Positions 15,413-23,715 of a stretch of 38,512 bases of DNA are shown here, piece by piece (the first letter of the stretch is position 1; every line of letters starts with the position of its first letter). This DNA comes from Clostridiales bacterium (GTDB lineage: Bacteria > Bacillota > Clostridia > Saccharofermentanales > Saccharofermentanaceae): the NCBI GenBank assembly GCA_017478485.1, contig JAFVDI010000030.1, forward strand, positions 1-38,512, read 5' to 3'. The translations under genes and the position numbers were made by a program. The notes under the pieces are model-generated. The model saw nothing but the letters and a program-made list of their open reading frames with translations. It made no database searches and was not told the DNA's origin.

Positions 15413-15679
15413 ATGTCTGAGATCAATAACATTCCCGAAAAATACCGTCCGATAACCATGTGGGGTTATTTTGGATACCAGGTGCTCTTTTCGATCCCTG
15501 TAGTCGGATTTGTCTTTCTTGTCGTATATGCATTGGGCGGAACAAAAAACGTAAACAAGAGAAACTTTGCCAGATCTTATTTCTGCTATCTGCTTATCCT
15601 TATCGTGATCATGGCGGTCCTGGTTGCGACCGGACTCGTTTCCCAGGTCATAGACATGTTCAGGGGAATGTATACCTGA
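15413..15679 (+). CDS. Small two-helix membrane protein, unknown function
   Basis: An 88-residue protein with a conserved-looking head (EKYRPITMWGYFGYQVLFSIP), a first helix at about 20-42 and a second at about 58-82. Proteins starting this way are familiar from many Clostridia but lack a known function. SD AGGAGGGG is 4 nt from the ATG and an extended -10 lies upstream. It sits between two tRNA genes, as a one-gene unit; tRNA-Ala begins 56 nt after its stop with a separate promoter. Confidence 0.72.
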   Translation: MSEINNIPEKYRPITMWGYFGYQVLFSIPVVGFVFLVVYALGGTKNVNKRNFARSYFCYLLILIVIMAVLVATGLVSQVIDMFRGMYT

Positions 15680-15714
15680 TAAAGAAGTGGATACTCGCGG
15701 GAGATTTGCTGTTG

Positions 15715-15723
15715 TGCTATAAT
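15715..15723 (+). promoter_or_regulatory. Extended -10 of tRNA-Ala
   Basis: TGCTATAAT at 15715-15723. Start would be near 15730, five bases before the mature tRNA. Confidence 0.65.
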
Positions 15724-15734
15724 CTCTCACGCAT

Positions 15735-15810
15735 GGGGGCGTAGCTCAGCTGGGAGAGCGTACGGTTCGCATCCGTAAGGTCGAGAGTTCGATCCTCTTC
15801 GTCTCCACCA
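15735..15810 (+). tRNA. tRNA-Ala, anticodon CGC
   Basis: A 76-nt cloverleaf with encoded CCA. Acceptor GGGGGCG pairs with CGTCTCC and shows the G3-U70 wobble that marks alanine tRNAs. D-stem GCTC/GAGC, anticodon loop TTCGCAT (anticodon CGC, codon GCG), T-loop TTCGATC with stem GAGAG/CTCTT. Has its own promoter and terminator. Confidence 0.95.
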
Positions 15811-15820
15811 ATAAACATAT

Positions 15821-15858
15821 AACACCTTTCTGCGTTATTTGTTCGGAAAGGTGTTTTT
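15821..15858. terminator. Terminator shared by tRNA-Ala and the acyltransferase
   Basis: Ten-bp stem AACACCTTTC (15821-15830) with 15846-15855, then TTTTT for the plus strand. Its edge touches the stop codon of the convergent acyltransferase gene. Confidence 0.85.
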
Positions 15859-16858
15859 ATTTGATCAATGCTTTTCTGCGGCCTATAGACTTTTGGATGG
15901 AAGTGTTTAACCTGTATATCAGGTATCCGATCATTGCTGCGAAAACGAAGACAATGATCGGATAGAAATAGACTACCAGCCAATTGGGAATGCCAAAGAC
16001 GACATATAAGAAATCTCTTACCGAACAATGGATGATGAAGATATAGATCGTAACTTTACGGCCTGCGAAGGATATCTTGGGTGGCCATACCAGTTCAGAC
16101 TTGATCCCGAGGATAAAAAGACCTATGGCGGTAGCAATCGTTCCAAGGTACAGGACCTGTCCGTAGTGTAAGAGAGACTCAACTAATGTAATGAGCGAAC
16201 CGCCCAGGATCATGATCCAAAGGACCGGTTTGGATATGTTCTTGTAGAAGTCCGGGTTATCTCTCAGATAGATCCCCATAAGAATGAATGGGAGAGCGGT
16301 AATAAGCCAGTTTCCCTGATAGAACCATTCAAGTTTGATGACTTCACTCATAAGGATGTTGGCTGTGATGAGGAACGGGATCAGGAACCATACGCGCTTT
16401 AAAAGGTTGAATCTTACCAGCAGGTACAAGATGCCCAGAACATATATGTAGGCCAGAAGATACCAGACAACGTGACACAGAAAGTCGGTATGGTTAAATA
16501 AAAGCAATTCGGTCAGTGTCTTAATGTTCATTTCAGATAAGAGCCATTCAAGGGGATGCTGCCCTTGAATGAGACAGACCAACGTATCGGATATCACGTA
16601 AAAGAGGACCGTAAACAGCGTTATCCTTCCGATCTTGAGAAATGTGCTTTTTATGTTTTTCAGACGTCCCTGTTTGTCATCTGTGCCGCGGAAAAGGAAA
16701 AAGCCGTTGATCATGTAGAATACGGGCACGGCAAATCTTGCCCATGCCATCGTGTAGTATGCATGAGGGATGGGAAGATGTACATGGACCAGCACTACGA
16801 AAAAGCTGGCCACGATACGTATGAAGTCAAGAGTTTGGTAGTTCTTTTGCTCTTCCAT
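15857..16858 (-). CDS. Acyltransferase family 3 integral membrane protein
   Basis: A 333-residue protein with about ten transmembrane helices. The start LDFIRIVASFFVVLVHVHLP carries the conserved Arg and the His of acyltransferase-3 (OafA/NodX-like) proteins, followed by ARFAVPVFYMINGFFLF. These enzymes move acetyl or succinyl groups onto cell-surface sugars or peptidoglycan; the acceptor is unknown. The C-terminal SGNH domain of the longer types is absent. It is divergent from lysA with a 120-bp gap. The SD is weak. No polysaccharide locus surrounds it. Confidence 0.82.
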   Translation of the reverse strand: MEEQKNYQTLDFIRIVASFFVVLVHVHLPIPHAYYTMAWARFAVPVFYMINGFFLFRGTDDKQGRLKNIKSTFLKIGRITLFTVLFYVISDTLVCLIQGQHPLEWLLSEMNIKTLTELLLFNHTDFLCHVVWYLLAYIYVLGILYLLVRFNLLKRVWFLIPFLITANILMSEVIKLEWFYQGNWLITALPFILMGIYLRDNPDFYKNISKPVLWIMILGGSLITLVESLLHYGQVLYLGTIATAIGLFILGIKSELVWPPKISFAGRKVTIYIFIIHCSVRDFLYVVFGIPNWLVVYFYPIIVFVFAAMIGYLIYRLNTSIQKSIGRRKALIK

Positions 16859-16916
16859 ATATCATTTGTTCTTGAGATGCTCCAAAGTGCTTAACAACAG
16901 CTATTATATCAAATAC

Positions 16917-16944
16917 TTGTATTTAATCGGATAAAGTGTAAAAT
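16917..16944 (+). promoter_or_regulatory. Putative lysA promoter
   Basis: TTGTAT (16917-16922) and TAAAAT (16939-16944), spacer 16 bp, with a leader of about 28 nt before ATG16979. Confidence 0.4.
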
Positions 16945-16978
16945 TTTGACCATATTGTTTGTTTAGCGAGGAATTTAT

Positions 16979-18247
16979 ATGGAAAAGAAACCCTTTGTTA
17001 CCAAAGAGATGATCGAGAAGATCGCAAAAGACTATCCGACGCCTTTCCACATCTACGACGAAGCAGGCATAAAGGCCCGCTGTAAGGAAGTTAAGGAAGC
17101 ATTCTCCTGGAACAAGGGTTTTTGTGAGTATTTCGCTGTTAAGGCAACACCCAATCCGTTCATCATGGAGATCATCAGAGATGCCGGATTCGGATTTGAC
17201 TGCTCAAGCGAGGCTGAGCTCGTTCTTGCAGACGCTGTCGGAGGCCCGATCATGTTCTCGAGCAACGATACACCTGCTGAAGAATATGCGCTCTGTGCCA
17301 AGCTCGGCGGCATCATCAACTTAGATGACATCACTCACATTCCTTTCCTCGAGAGCGTCATCGGTCCCGAATTTCCTGAGATCATGAGCTGCAGATATAA
17401 TCCGGGCGGAGTATATAAGCTCAGCAACGGCATCATGGACAATCCCGGAGATTCCAAGTACGGTATGACCAAGGAGCAGCTTTTCGACGCATATGCCCAG
17501 CTTAAGGCTCACGGCGTTAAGAAGGTCGGACTCCATGCTTTCCTTGCAAGCAATACTGTAACTAACGAATACTATCCGAAGCTTGCAGGCGAGCTTTTCG
17601 AGCTTGCTGTTGAGGCAAAGAACAAGGTTGGCGTTGATTTCGCTTTCATCAATCTTTCTGGCGGTGTAGGCGTTGACTACAGGCCTGATCAGACCGCCAA
17701 TGACATTAAGGAAATAGGTGAGGGCGTACATAAAAAGTTCGATGAGATCCTTGCTCCTGCAGGCATGGGTGATGTTGCCATCTATACAGAGATGGGCAGG
17801 TTCATGCTCGCTCCGTTCGGCGCACTCGTTACAAAGGCCATTCATGAAAAGCATATCTACAAGGAATACATCGGCGTTGATGCGTGTGCTGCAAACCTCA
17901 TGCGTCCTGCTATGTATGGTGCTTACCATCACATCACCGTGCTCGGCAAGGAGAATGCTCCTTGCGATCATAAATATGATGTTACGGGTTCACTTTGCGA
18001 GAACAACGATAAGTTTGCGATCGACAGGATGCTCCCCAAGATCGACATGGGTGACTACCTTGTAATCCACGATGCCGGTGCTCATGGATTTGCGATGGGC
18101 TATAACTACAACGGAAGACTTTGGTCGGCTGAGCTCCTTCTCAAAGAGGACGGTTCTGTTAAGCTCATCAGGCGCGCAGAGACCTTGAACGATTATTTCT
18201 CGACATTTGATACAACGGAATACGGAGCCAAGCTGATCAAGCGCTGA
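16979..18247 (+). CDS. lysA: Diaminopimelate decarboxylase-like PLP enzyme
   Basis: A 422-residue fold-type III PLP decarboxylase, normal length for LysA, which converts meso-diaminopimelate to lysine and CO2. The PLP lysine is Lys55 (FAVKATPNP); DCSSEAEL, the NLSGGVG phosphate-binding region, EMGRFMLAP and GSLCENNDKFA (Cys340, active site from the partner subunit) follow in the usual order. GLHAFLASN replaces the usual GLHxHxGS wording, so this is a divergent branch and a related amino-acid decarboxylase is possible. SD GCGAGGA lies 8 nt before the ATG. It is monocistronic; its stop abuts the stop of the convergent MATE gene with no gap and no terminator. Confidence 0.82.
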   Translation: MEKKPFVTKEMIEKIAKDYPTPFHIYDEAGIKARCKEVKEAFSWNKGFCEYFAVKATPNPFIMEIIRDAGFGFDCSSEAELVLADAVGGPIMFSSNDTPAEEYALCAKLGGIINLDDITHIPFLESVIGPEFPEIMSCRYNPGGVYKLSNGIMDNPGDSKYGMTKEQLFDAYAQLKAHGVKKVGLHAFLASNTVTNEYYPKLAGELFELAVEAKNKVGVDFAFINLSGGVGVDYRPDQTANDIKEIGEGVHKKFDEILAPAGMGDVAIYTEMGRFMLAPFGALVTKAIHEKHIYKEYIGVDACAANLMRPAMYGAYHHITVLGKENAPCDHKYDVTGSLCENNDKFAIDRMLPKIDMGDYLVIHDAGAHGFAMGYNYNGRLWSAELLLKEDGSVKLIRRAETLNDYFSTFDTTEYGAKLIKR

Positions 18248-19612
18248 TCAGACTTCGTCGGTTTCCATATCGTTAACGATATTCCTGACCCATTTGAACT
18301 GCCTGTAGCGTGCAATGACTACGGGCAGTTTTACTATTTCGTCCAGATTTAAAAGGAAGTAGACGACCAGTACCGGAAGCTTTAATACAAATGCAGCGAT
18401 ACAGCCAATGGGAATGATGAAAGCCCACATTGTTACGGTGTCACAGATAAAGCCGAACTTGGTATCGCCACCTGCGGAGAATATTCCGCCTATCGTCGTG
18501 CAGTTTATAGAACGGCCGAGGATATAGTAGCTGCACATGAGGATCATGATGAACAGAAAGTGCTCGGCACGTGGCGTAAGATTAACGAACCTGATGACCA
18601 GGGGAGCCGTTGAGGCTGCGAGCAGGCCGAGTAAGATGCCCGAGACAACGCAGAGCTTCATGATCCGTCTGCCATAATCCTTGGCGGTTTCCAGTCTGCC
18701 TGCGCCGAGTTCGTTGCCGACAACTATTGCTCCGCCTGCGCCTAAAGCATAGCAGAATGATGAAACTATATCTTTGATCACCGTTACGATGGCGTTTGCA
18801 GCAACTGCATCGTTGCCTAAGTGCCCCATTATTACGGTTATCATGGTAAATCCGATGCTCCAGATTATCTGGTTCAGGAAGAACGGGGCGCTGTATTTTG
18901 AGAACCGTTGTCTCAGTTTGATTCCTGTCTTAAGAACGTATTTCAGCCTTAATGAGACTATCTTTTTCGTAAGTGAGAAATATATGCAGAAGAGAAGGCC
19001 CGCGAAAGCTGATATCGTAGTAGCGATCGCAGCACCCGTAGCTCCCATTTTCGGAACTCCGAAAAGCCCGTAAATGAATACTGCGTTAAGGCAAACGTTT
19101 AAGATGACCATTACGCCGCTTGCAAAAGTGCATTGCTTTACAAGACCGACGTTCTTAAGGATGGATTCATATACTATCGATAAGCCCATGCAGACATATG
19201 AAAAGGATGCGATCCTCAGGTATGGAATGCCGTGTGCGATCAGGGTAGGCTCGTTTGTGTATATGCGCATAACTGCTTCAGGCATGAACATCGTACAGCC
19301 GAAGAATAAGACGAGGATAGGGAGTAAGAGCCTGATGCAGTATCCGAAAAGACGTTCTATGGACTGCTTGTCGCCTTTGCCCCAGAACTGTGCGGCAAAC
19401 ATCGAGCATCCTGAAGAGATAGCCATTGAGAACATGCTGAAAACGAACGCGACCTGGGACGCGAGAGATACGGCGGACATGGCATCCTGATCCGATACGA
19501 GCATTATCGTATCCGAAAGCGGGACAAGCGAGAACATGAAGTTCTGCAGAGTCATCGGAAGGATCAGTGATATAAGTTTCTTTCTGAAAGCTGCTTTTTC
19601 TGAAATAGGCAT
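18248..19612 (-). CDS. MATE family efflux transporter
   Basis: A 454-residue protein with twelve predicted transmembrane helices in two similar halves, the normal size for MATE proteins of the NorM/DinF superfamily that export drugs or metabolites using Na+ or H+ gradients. The first helix carries LPMTLQNFMFSLVPLSDTIM, typical for the family, and AAQFWGKGD and GNELGAG are the two repeat-equivalent loops. The substrate is unknown. The ATG at 19612 has no SD; an extended -10 (TGATAGAAT) ends only 6 nt before it, so the mRNA may be leaderless. Confidence 0.88.
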   Translation of the reverse strand: MPISEKAAFRKKLISLILPMTLQNFMFSLVPLSDTIMLVSDQDAMSAVSLASQVAFVFSMFSMAISSGCSMFAAQFWGKGDKQSIERLFGYCIRLLLPILVLFFGCTMFMPEAVMRIYTNEPTLIAHGIPYLRIASFSYVCMGLSIVYESILKNVGLVKQCTFASGVMVILNVCLNAVFIYGLFGVPKMGATGAAIATTISAFAGLLFCIYFSLTKKIVSLRLKYVLKTGIKLRQRFSKYSAPFFLNQIIWSIGFTMITVIMGHLGNDAVAANAIVTVIKDIVSSFCYALGAGGAIVVGNELGAGRLETAKDYGRRIMKLCVVSGILLGLLAASTAPLVIRFVNLTPRAEHFLFIMILMCSYYILGRSINCTTIGGIFSAGGDTKFGFICDTVTMWAFIIPIGCIAAFVLKLPVLVVYFLLNLDEIVKLPVVIARYRQFKWVRNIVNDMETDEV

Positions 19613-19618
19613 ACGCGT

Positions 19619-19627
19619 ATTCTATCA
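19619..19627 (-). promoter_or_regulatory. Extended -10 directly ahead of the MATE start codon
   Basis: Minus-strand TGATAGAAT from 19627 to 19619. Six bases separate it from the ATG, so transcription should begin at or next to the start codon. Confidence 0.5.
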
Positions 19628-19688
19628 CAAGGAAAAAACCGTTCTGTCTAATATGCCGCATTGTTATGATATATCTTTTTGAACCTTA

Positions 19689-19697
19689 TGATATAAT
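19689..19697 (+). promoter_or_regulatory. Extended -10 of the lipoprotein gene
   Basis: TGATATAAT at 19689-19697; leader about 23 nt with ACGAGGT as SD before ATG19727. Confidence 0.55.
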
Positions 19698-19726
19698 TCA
19701 CGGATACTAAAGAACGAGGTATAAAG

Positions 19727-20491
19727 ATGAATAAGACATATAAGAAGATTTCAGCTGCTTTGCTCGCTGCAGGCATGATCGTGATTCCTTCATGCAGTAA
19801 GAAAGAGCCGGATAACACAACGGCATCATCTGCAGTTCAGACAACAGCTGCCGCTTCAGCGGGCTCCGAAACGGAAATTCCTGCTCCTTCCGAAACTTCT
19901 TTTGCTCCCGTTATCGCTGACAATGAGCAGCTCGAGATCATCTTCAAAAACAAAGCCGTGTGGTATGAGGCGAACGAGCCTGAAAGACTCTATTCGATCA
20001 CGGATCTTGATATGAACGGTCTTTATGAGATCACATCCTCATACAAAGACACTTTTTTCATGTATGAGGTTAAAGCGGATAAGAGCGGCGTTGAAATGAT
20101 AGATAATGATTCTGATTATTCCTGCGTATCAATGGATAAAGAATATGCCTTGCGTATGAATAAGAACGGTGCTTATGAATTCATTTCAAGAGAATTTGAC
20201 GATCTGGGAGCTTCAACGGGCCCGTCATATGTATATTATTGGCGCCTTTCGTATTCTGACAGAAAGCTTACCGGAGATTTAGTCGCTACCGAGATCCATG
20301 AAGAAGACGGCAGGATCTGGTACGGTGATGACGAATTCCATATGACACCGGAAGAATTTAAGAATGTTACTGAAACATCGCTTCCTAAGATTACCTGCAA
20401 GATGACGATCAACTGGGCTGACGGGAAGACGATAGCAGGAATGAATGATGCAAAATCATTGGAAGCCATCTGCTTCAAACTCACTAAATAA
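19727..20491 (+). CDS. Lipoprotein of unknown function
   Basis: A 254-residue secreted lipoprotein. The signal peptide runs to the lipobox IPSC (Cys ~23), followed by a Ser/Thr/Ala-rich linker to about residue 60 and a soluble domain rich in Tyr and acidic residues. I recognise no domain; the two halves contain no repeats or metal-binding signature. It has its own promoter and terminator and is convergent with the two-component genes, so context does not help. Confidence 0.72.
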   Translation: MNKTYKKISAALLAAGMIVIPSCSKKEPDNTTASSAVQTTAAASAGSETEIPAPSETSFAPVIADNEQLEIIFKNKAVWYEANEPERLYSITDLDMNGLYEITSSYKDTFFMYEVKADKSGVEMIDNDSDYSCVSMDKEYALRMNKNGAYEFISREFDDLGASTGPSYVYYWRLSYSDRKLTGDLVATEIHEEDGRIWYGDDEFHMTPEEFKNVTETSLPKITCKMTINWADGKTIAGMNDAKSLEAICFKLTK

Positions 20492-20496
20492 TCAGG

Positions 20497-20520
20497 GGCG
20501 GACATTGTCCGCCTTTTATT
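20497..20520. terminator. Intrinsic terminator between lipoprotein and kinase genes
   Basis: Seven-bp stem GGCGGAC (20497-20503) with GTCCGCC (20507-20513), 3-nt loop, then TTTTATTTT. It overlaps the kinase gene's stop codon region. Confidence 0.8.
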
Positions 20521-21937
20521 TTCGCTCCCTGGGCATCATGACAGACAGGGTAAATGTATTGTCTGCCGATTCAGCTTTCAGCACGCCGTTATAGTCTTCG
20601 ACAGTGCGGCGGATATTCATCAGACCGAATCCGTGATGTTCCTTGTCGTTCTTGGATGTGTAGCCTGAAGATGAAAGCAGTTTTCCTATGTCGGCTTTGG
20701 CTGTGGCAGAATTGGCTATCTTGATGATGAAGAATTTATCGGTTCTCTTGATGTTGACTGATATCAGGGGAGTTTCACATTCTGATGCGGCTTCTATGGC
20801 GTTGTCCAGCGCATTGGCAAATATGCTGCACATATCCATCGGCTTCATCTTAAGGCCGCCGTCGGCAACTCCGTCCAAAGAGAAAGAAATACCGAGTTCC
20901 TCCATGCGGTCTGCCTTCATTGAGATTATGATGTCCAGCATGTCATCGCCCGTCGCATACTTCTGGGAAAGGGAGCTGACATTTCCCAGCATGTCCTTAA
21001 TATGCTCTCTGGCTTCTTCAATGTGACCTTCATCCATCATCATCTGCGTGACCGCCAGATTATTCTTTATGTCGTGTCTGAAAGCACGGGTTTCAGTCTG
21101 CTGCTTTTTGTACTGATTGATATATTCAAGTTCTGCGGCAAGATAAGTTTCCTGGTATTTGTTTTTGGATCTCAGAGCCCGTTCCGTCGAGAATACGATC
21201 ATGAAGACCGGGGCGATCAAACCCAGAAGGTTGATCCCTATGGCAAACATGATGCTCATAAATGAGTATCTTTCACCTGTGGTAATGCGGTCTGAGGGGA
21301 GCAAGGCAGGGTAGAACGGAACTATGGTGAAGATCAATATCCAGATTATGAAGAAGATCCTGTAGGGAACAGGAATGATAAACATCTTTTTCGGCCTGTA
21401 GAATCCGAAGTAAACGAGCGCAAACAGCGCAGCTGTAATGACGAAGGCCTGTACTTCGATCAAAAGCCAGATATCACCTGTTATGAAATCCACAAGGAAG
21501 ATCCTTTCGAATTCCTTTTCCGTTCCGCCTAAAAAGTAGATTGCCGTCGTCTGCGACATCGTGGCGATATAGAGGGTGAACAGATACAAGCATATGACAG
21601 ACTCTATTGCCCTTCGAATGCGTTTCTCTTTGTGGGCAAACAAATAGAATACAAATGCGTATATGAATATGAATCCGTTCGTGATATAGTTCGTGATCAC
21701 AAGGGATTCGGTGCTTACATCGTCAGTAATGATCATGTTAAATATCACATTTTCGAGGACAACGACCAAAAGGACGCCTAAAGAAGAAAAGACCAGTTTT
21801 TTGGTCAGAACTATGTATCTTCCGAGAAAGCAGGCAGAAACCATTATTATCAGCAGCATGGAAATGATGAATACGGAATTTGCCAATACAGAAATCGTTA
21901 CGTCTGTGATGTTTGCTGATATCTCTGCGCCGGGCAT
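20516..21937 (-). CDS. AgrC-type sensor histidine kinase (GHKL family)
   Basis: A 473-residue sensor: seven or so transmembrane helices in the first ~255 residues, a short coiled coil, the phospho-acceptor His288 (RAFRHDIKNN) and a GHKL ATPase with N-box (FANALDNAIEA) and G-box (HHGFGLMNIRRTVE). This is the architecture of peptide-sensing kinases such as AgrC and VirS. It is co-transcribed after its LytTR regulator; ATG21937 begins one base after the regulator's stop. ATG21961 in frame would overlap the regulator and is the alternative. No AgrB or AgrD gene is nearby, so the signal is unknown. Confidence 0.85.
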   Translation of the reverse strand: MPGAEISANITDVTISVLANSVFIISMLLIIMVSACFLGRYIVLTKKLVFSSLGVLLVVVLENVIFNMIITDDVSTESLVITNYITNGFIFIYAFVFYLFAHKEKRIRRAIESVICLYLFTLYIATMSQTTAIYFLGGTEKEFERIFLVDFITGDIWLLIEVQAFVITAALFALVYFGFYRPKKMFIIPVPYRIFFIIWILIFTIVPFYPALLPSDRITTGERYSFMSIMFAIGINLLGLIAPVFMIVFSTERALRSKNKYQETYLAAELEYINQYKKQQTETRAFRHDIKNNLAVTQMMMDEGHIEEAREHIKDMLGNVSSLSQKYATGDDMLDIIISMKADRMEELGISFSLDGVADGGLKMKPMDMCSIFANALDNAIEAASECETPLISVNIKRTDKFFIIKIANSATAKADIGKLLSSSGYTSKNDKEHHGFGLMNIRRTVEDYNGVLKAESADNTFTLSVMMPRERK

Positions 21938-21938
21938 G

Positions 21939-22649
21939 TCAGAAAGCCGTCCCTTCCACATAAGAATACAGAGCTTCCTTCAGAGACTTCAGATTGCTGC
22001 GGCTTACGGGAAGCGGCACCTCATCCTTGCCCAGCTCCATTATGACATCACTTTTGGCGAGCTTCTTAACTTTAGATAATGAGATAAGATAACCGCGGTG
22101 TATCCTGTAAAAGCCGTCGTTTTTCAGCTGCTCCTCGAAATCGCTGATGTTGTATCTGATAACATGTTCGCCTGAACCTGTAACGATGCGCACGTTCTGG
22201 TTCATTGCTTCCATATAGATGACATCGTTTATGTCTATCACTATCTTTTCGCCGTCTTCTTTGATGATGATCTGTCTGAATGCGGTTTCGCGCTGCCGGA
22301 CATAGCTTAAGACTTCCTTGAGCTTATCGATGCTGACGGGTTTGGTAAGATACCTCAAAGCATTGACTTCGTATCCTTCGAGCGCATATTCGATATGGCT
22401 CGTGAGGAACACGATATAGACTTTTTCAGATAAAGACCTTAGCTTTTTGGCAAGTGTGATCCCGTCGATCTCAGGCATCTCGATATCGAGGAACAAAAGA
22501 TCATAAGGTGATTCTTTGAAGGCAGGAACCAGCAGGTTTCCGTCCGAAAAAGTGTCGACCTCACAATCGGCATTTATCAGAAGTTTATTGAGGATGGTCT
22601 TAAGCTCCAGCCTGTATCTTTCTTCGTCATCGCAGACAGCTATGCGCAC
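21939..22649 (-). CDS. LytTR-type response regulator (AgrA/VirR-like)
   Basis: A 236-residue regulator with a complete receiver (Asp8-Asp9, phospho-acceptor Asp55 in LLFLDIEMPEIDG, Thr83, Lys103) and a C-terminal LytTR DNA-binding domain (about 130-236; MEAMNQNVRIV, FYRIHRGYLISLSKV). LytTR domains bind 9-bp direct repeats spaced about 12 bp. Such a pair lies at 22719-22751 on the far side of the intergenic region, ahead of the CPBP protease gene, making that gene the best target candidate. First gene of the minus-strand pair with the kinase. The ATG has only a distant GGAG. Confidence 0.9.
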   Translation of the reverse strand: MRIAVCDDEERYRLELKTILNKLLINADCEVDTFSDGNLLVPAFKESPYDLLFLDIEMPEIDGITLAKKLRSLSEKVYIVFLTSHIEYALEGYEVNALRYLTKPVSIDKLKEVLSYVRQRETAFRQIIIKEDGEKIVIDINDVIYMEAMNQNVRIVTGSGEHVIRYNISDFEEQLKNDGFYRIHRGYLISLSKVKKLAKSDVIMELGKDEVPLPVSRSNLKSLKEALYSYVEGTAF

Positions 22650-22718
22650 TTTAAAAGCTCCGATCTGTTTACTGTAAAGAATTTTACAATAAGCATTTCA
22701 GCATTGGAATATCGGGAT

Positions 22719-22751
22719 GATACCGTTTGCGACACGAAAGATACCATTCAC
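22719..22751 (+). promoter_or_regulatory. Predicted LytTR operator (two direct repeats, 21-bp period)
   Basis: GATACCGTTTGC at 22719-22730 and GATACCATTCAC at 22740-22751 are 9 of 12 identical and exactly 21 bp apart, the spacing of AgrA-type sites (9-bp core plus 12-bp gap). The second copy ends about 10 bp before the expected -35 of the CPBP promoter, a place suited to activation. Confidence 0.45.
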
Positions 22752-22780
22752 TCCAAGTTCCGTATTGGCAGATGTTTTAT

Positions 22781-22789
22781 TGCTATACT
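22781..22789 (+). promoter_or_regulatory. Extended -10 of the CPBP gene
   Basis: TGCTATACT at 22781-22789, weak -35. The leader to ATG22822 is about 26 nt. Confidence 0.5.
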
Positions 22790-22821
22790 CGCCGTGTTTA
22801 AAGAAACGGGAGGACTGGAAA

Positions 22822-23697
22822 ATGAAAAAGGTATTTAAACAGATAGCAAAAGCACTCGGCTATTTTGCGGTGTATTTTATCATTCAGAATCTTGTGACCG
22901 GCGTTGCAGGTTATGTTTTGGGAGTTAAATACGGACCTGAACTTAAGGCTGCCGGACTTGGTTTTCAGGAATATTTGGTTGAGATGCAGAAGCACATGAG
23001 CAGCATTAACGGTATATGCCTCATAATATCGGCTGTGCTTACGCTCCTTGTATATTTCATTATCGAAAAGATCAAGAAGACAAGCATTGTCAGGGAAGCC
23101 GACATAAGGAAAGTTTCCGGCAGATATATAGGACTTACGGTACTCGCAGCAACTGGTGCTATGTTTTTCCTGAATTTTATAATACACATTCTGCCGATAC
23201 CTTCAGAGCTCATGGGCGGTCTTTCAGAAGGAATGAAAAAACTTACTTCATATCCCATGTGGCAGGCACTCCTTGCAAATTCACTGCTTATCCCGATCCT
23301 GGAAGAAGTGGTATTCAGAGGATATCTTTTCAGCAGACTTTCAAAAGCTATGCCTGAGATCGTTGCCGCACTCATCACATCTGTGATCTTCGGACTCTGC
23401 CACGGCGGCATCGTATGGGCTGCATGGGCATTTGTTTTCGGCATGATAATCTGCGTGTTCAGGATAAAGACAGGATCGATCATCCCCGGCATGATCTTCC
23501 ACATTATAATGAATACTTTCTCTACATTAGTTTCTTACACACCTTTGCTGAATGATGTTTCAAAAACAGCAATGACGGTTTACACGGTCATTGGCGGAAT
23601 TGTCCTCGCTGCTGCTCTTGCCGTTGCTTTGAAGAGTAAGAAGGCAGCGATCGAAGATAATACGGCAGATGTAACGATATCAGCTGCAAAAGTTTAA
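22822..23697 (+). CDS. CPBP family intramembrane metalloprotease
   Basis: A 291-residue, multi-helix membrane protein of the CPBP (CAAX-processing/bacteriocin-processing, Abi) family. Catalytic motifs are Glu161-Glu162 with Arg166 (LEEVVFRGYLF), His194 (GLCHGG) and a third motif HIIMN near 230. Bacterial members process or protect against peptides, or cleave anti-sigma factors. It is divergent from the AgrC/AgrA-type system and has LytTR-like repeats upstream, so it may act in maturation or immunity for the sensed peptide; that is inference. SD GGGAGGA precedes ATG22822; the extra 35 in-frame codons upstream overlap the promoter and operator. A 184-codon gene follows after 18 nt. Confidence 0.88.
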   Translation: MKKVFKQIAKALGYFAVYFIIQNLVTGVAGYVLGVKYGPELKAAGLGFQEYLVEMQKHMSSINGICLIISAVLTLLVYFIIEKIKKTSIVREADIRKVSGRYIGLTVLAATGAMFFLNFIIHILPIPSELMGGLSEGMKKLTSYPMWQALLANSLLIPILEEVVFRGYLFSRLSKAMPEIVAALITSVIFGLCHGGIVWAAWAFVFGMIICVFRIKTGSIIPGMIFHIIMNTFSTLVSYTPLLNDVSKTAMTVYTVIGGIVLAAALAVALKSKKAAIEDNTADVTISAAKV

Positions 23698-23715
23698 TGA
23701 AAAACGGAGTGTCAT

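Noticed and set aside
17321..17971. 216-codon minus-strand frame opposite lysA
   Set aside because: Antisense shadow of the decarboxylase, which has conserved motifs across the whole span.
20516..22649. A complete agr quorum-sensing locus
   Set aside because: Only the AgrC- and AgrA-like genes are present; no AgrB-like protease or short AgrD-like peptide frame was found between or beside them.
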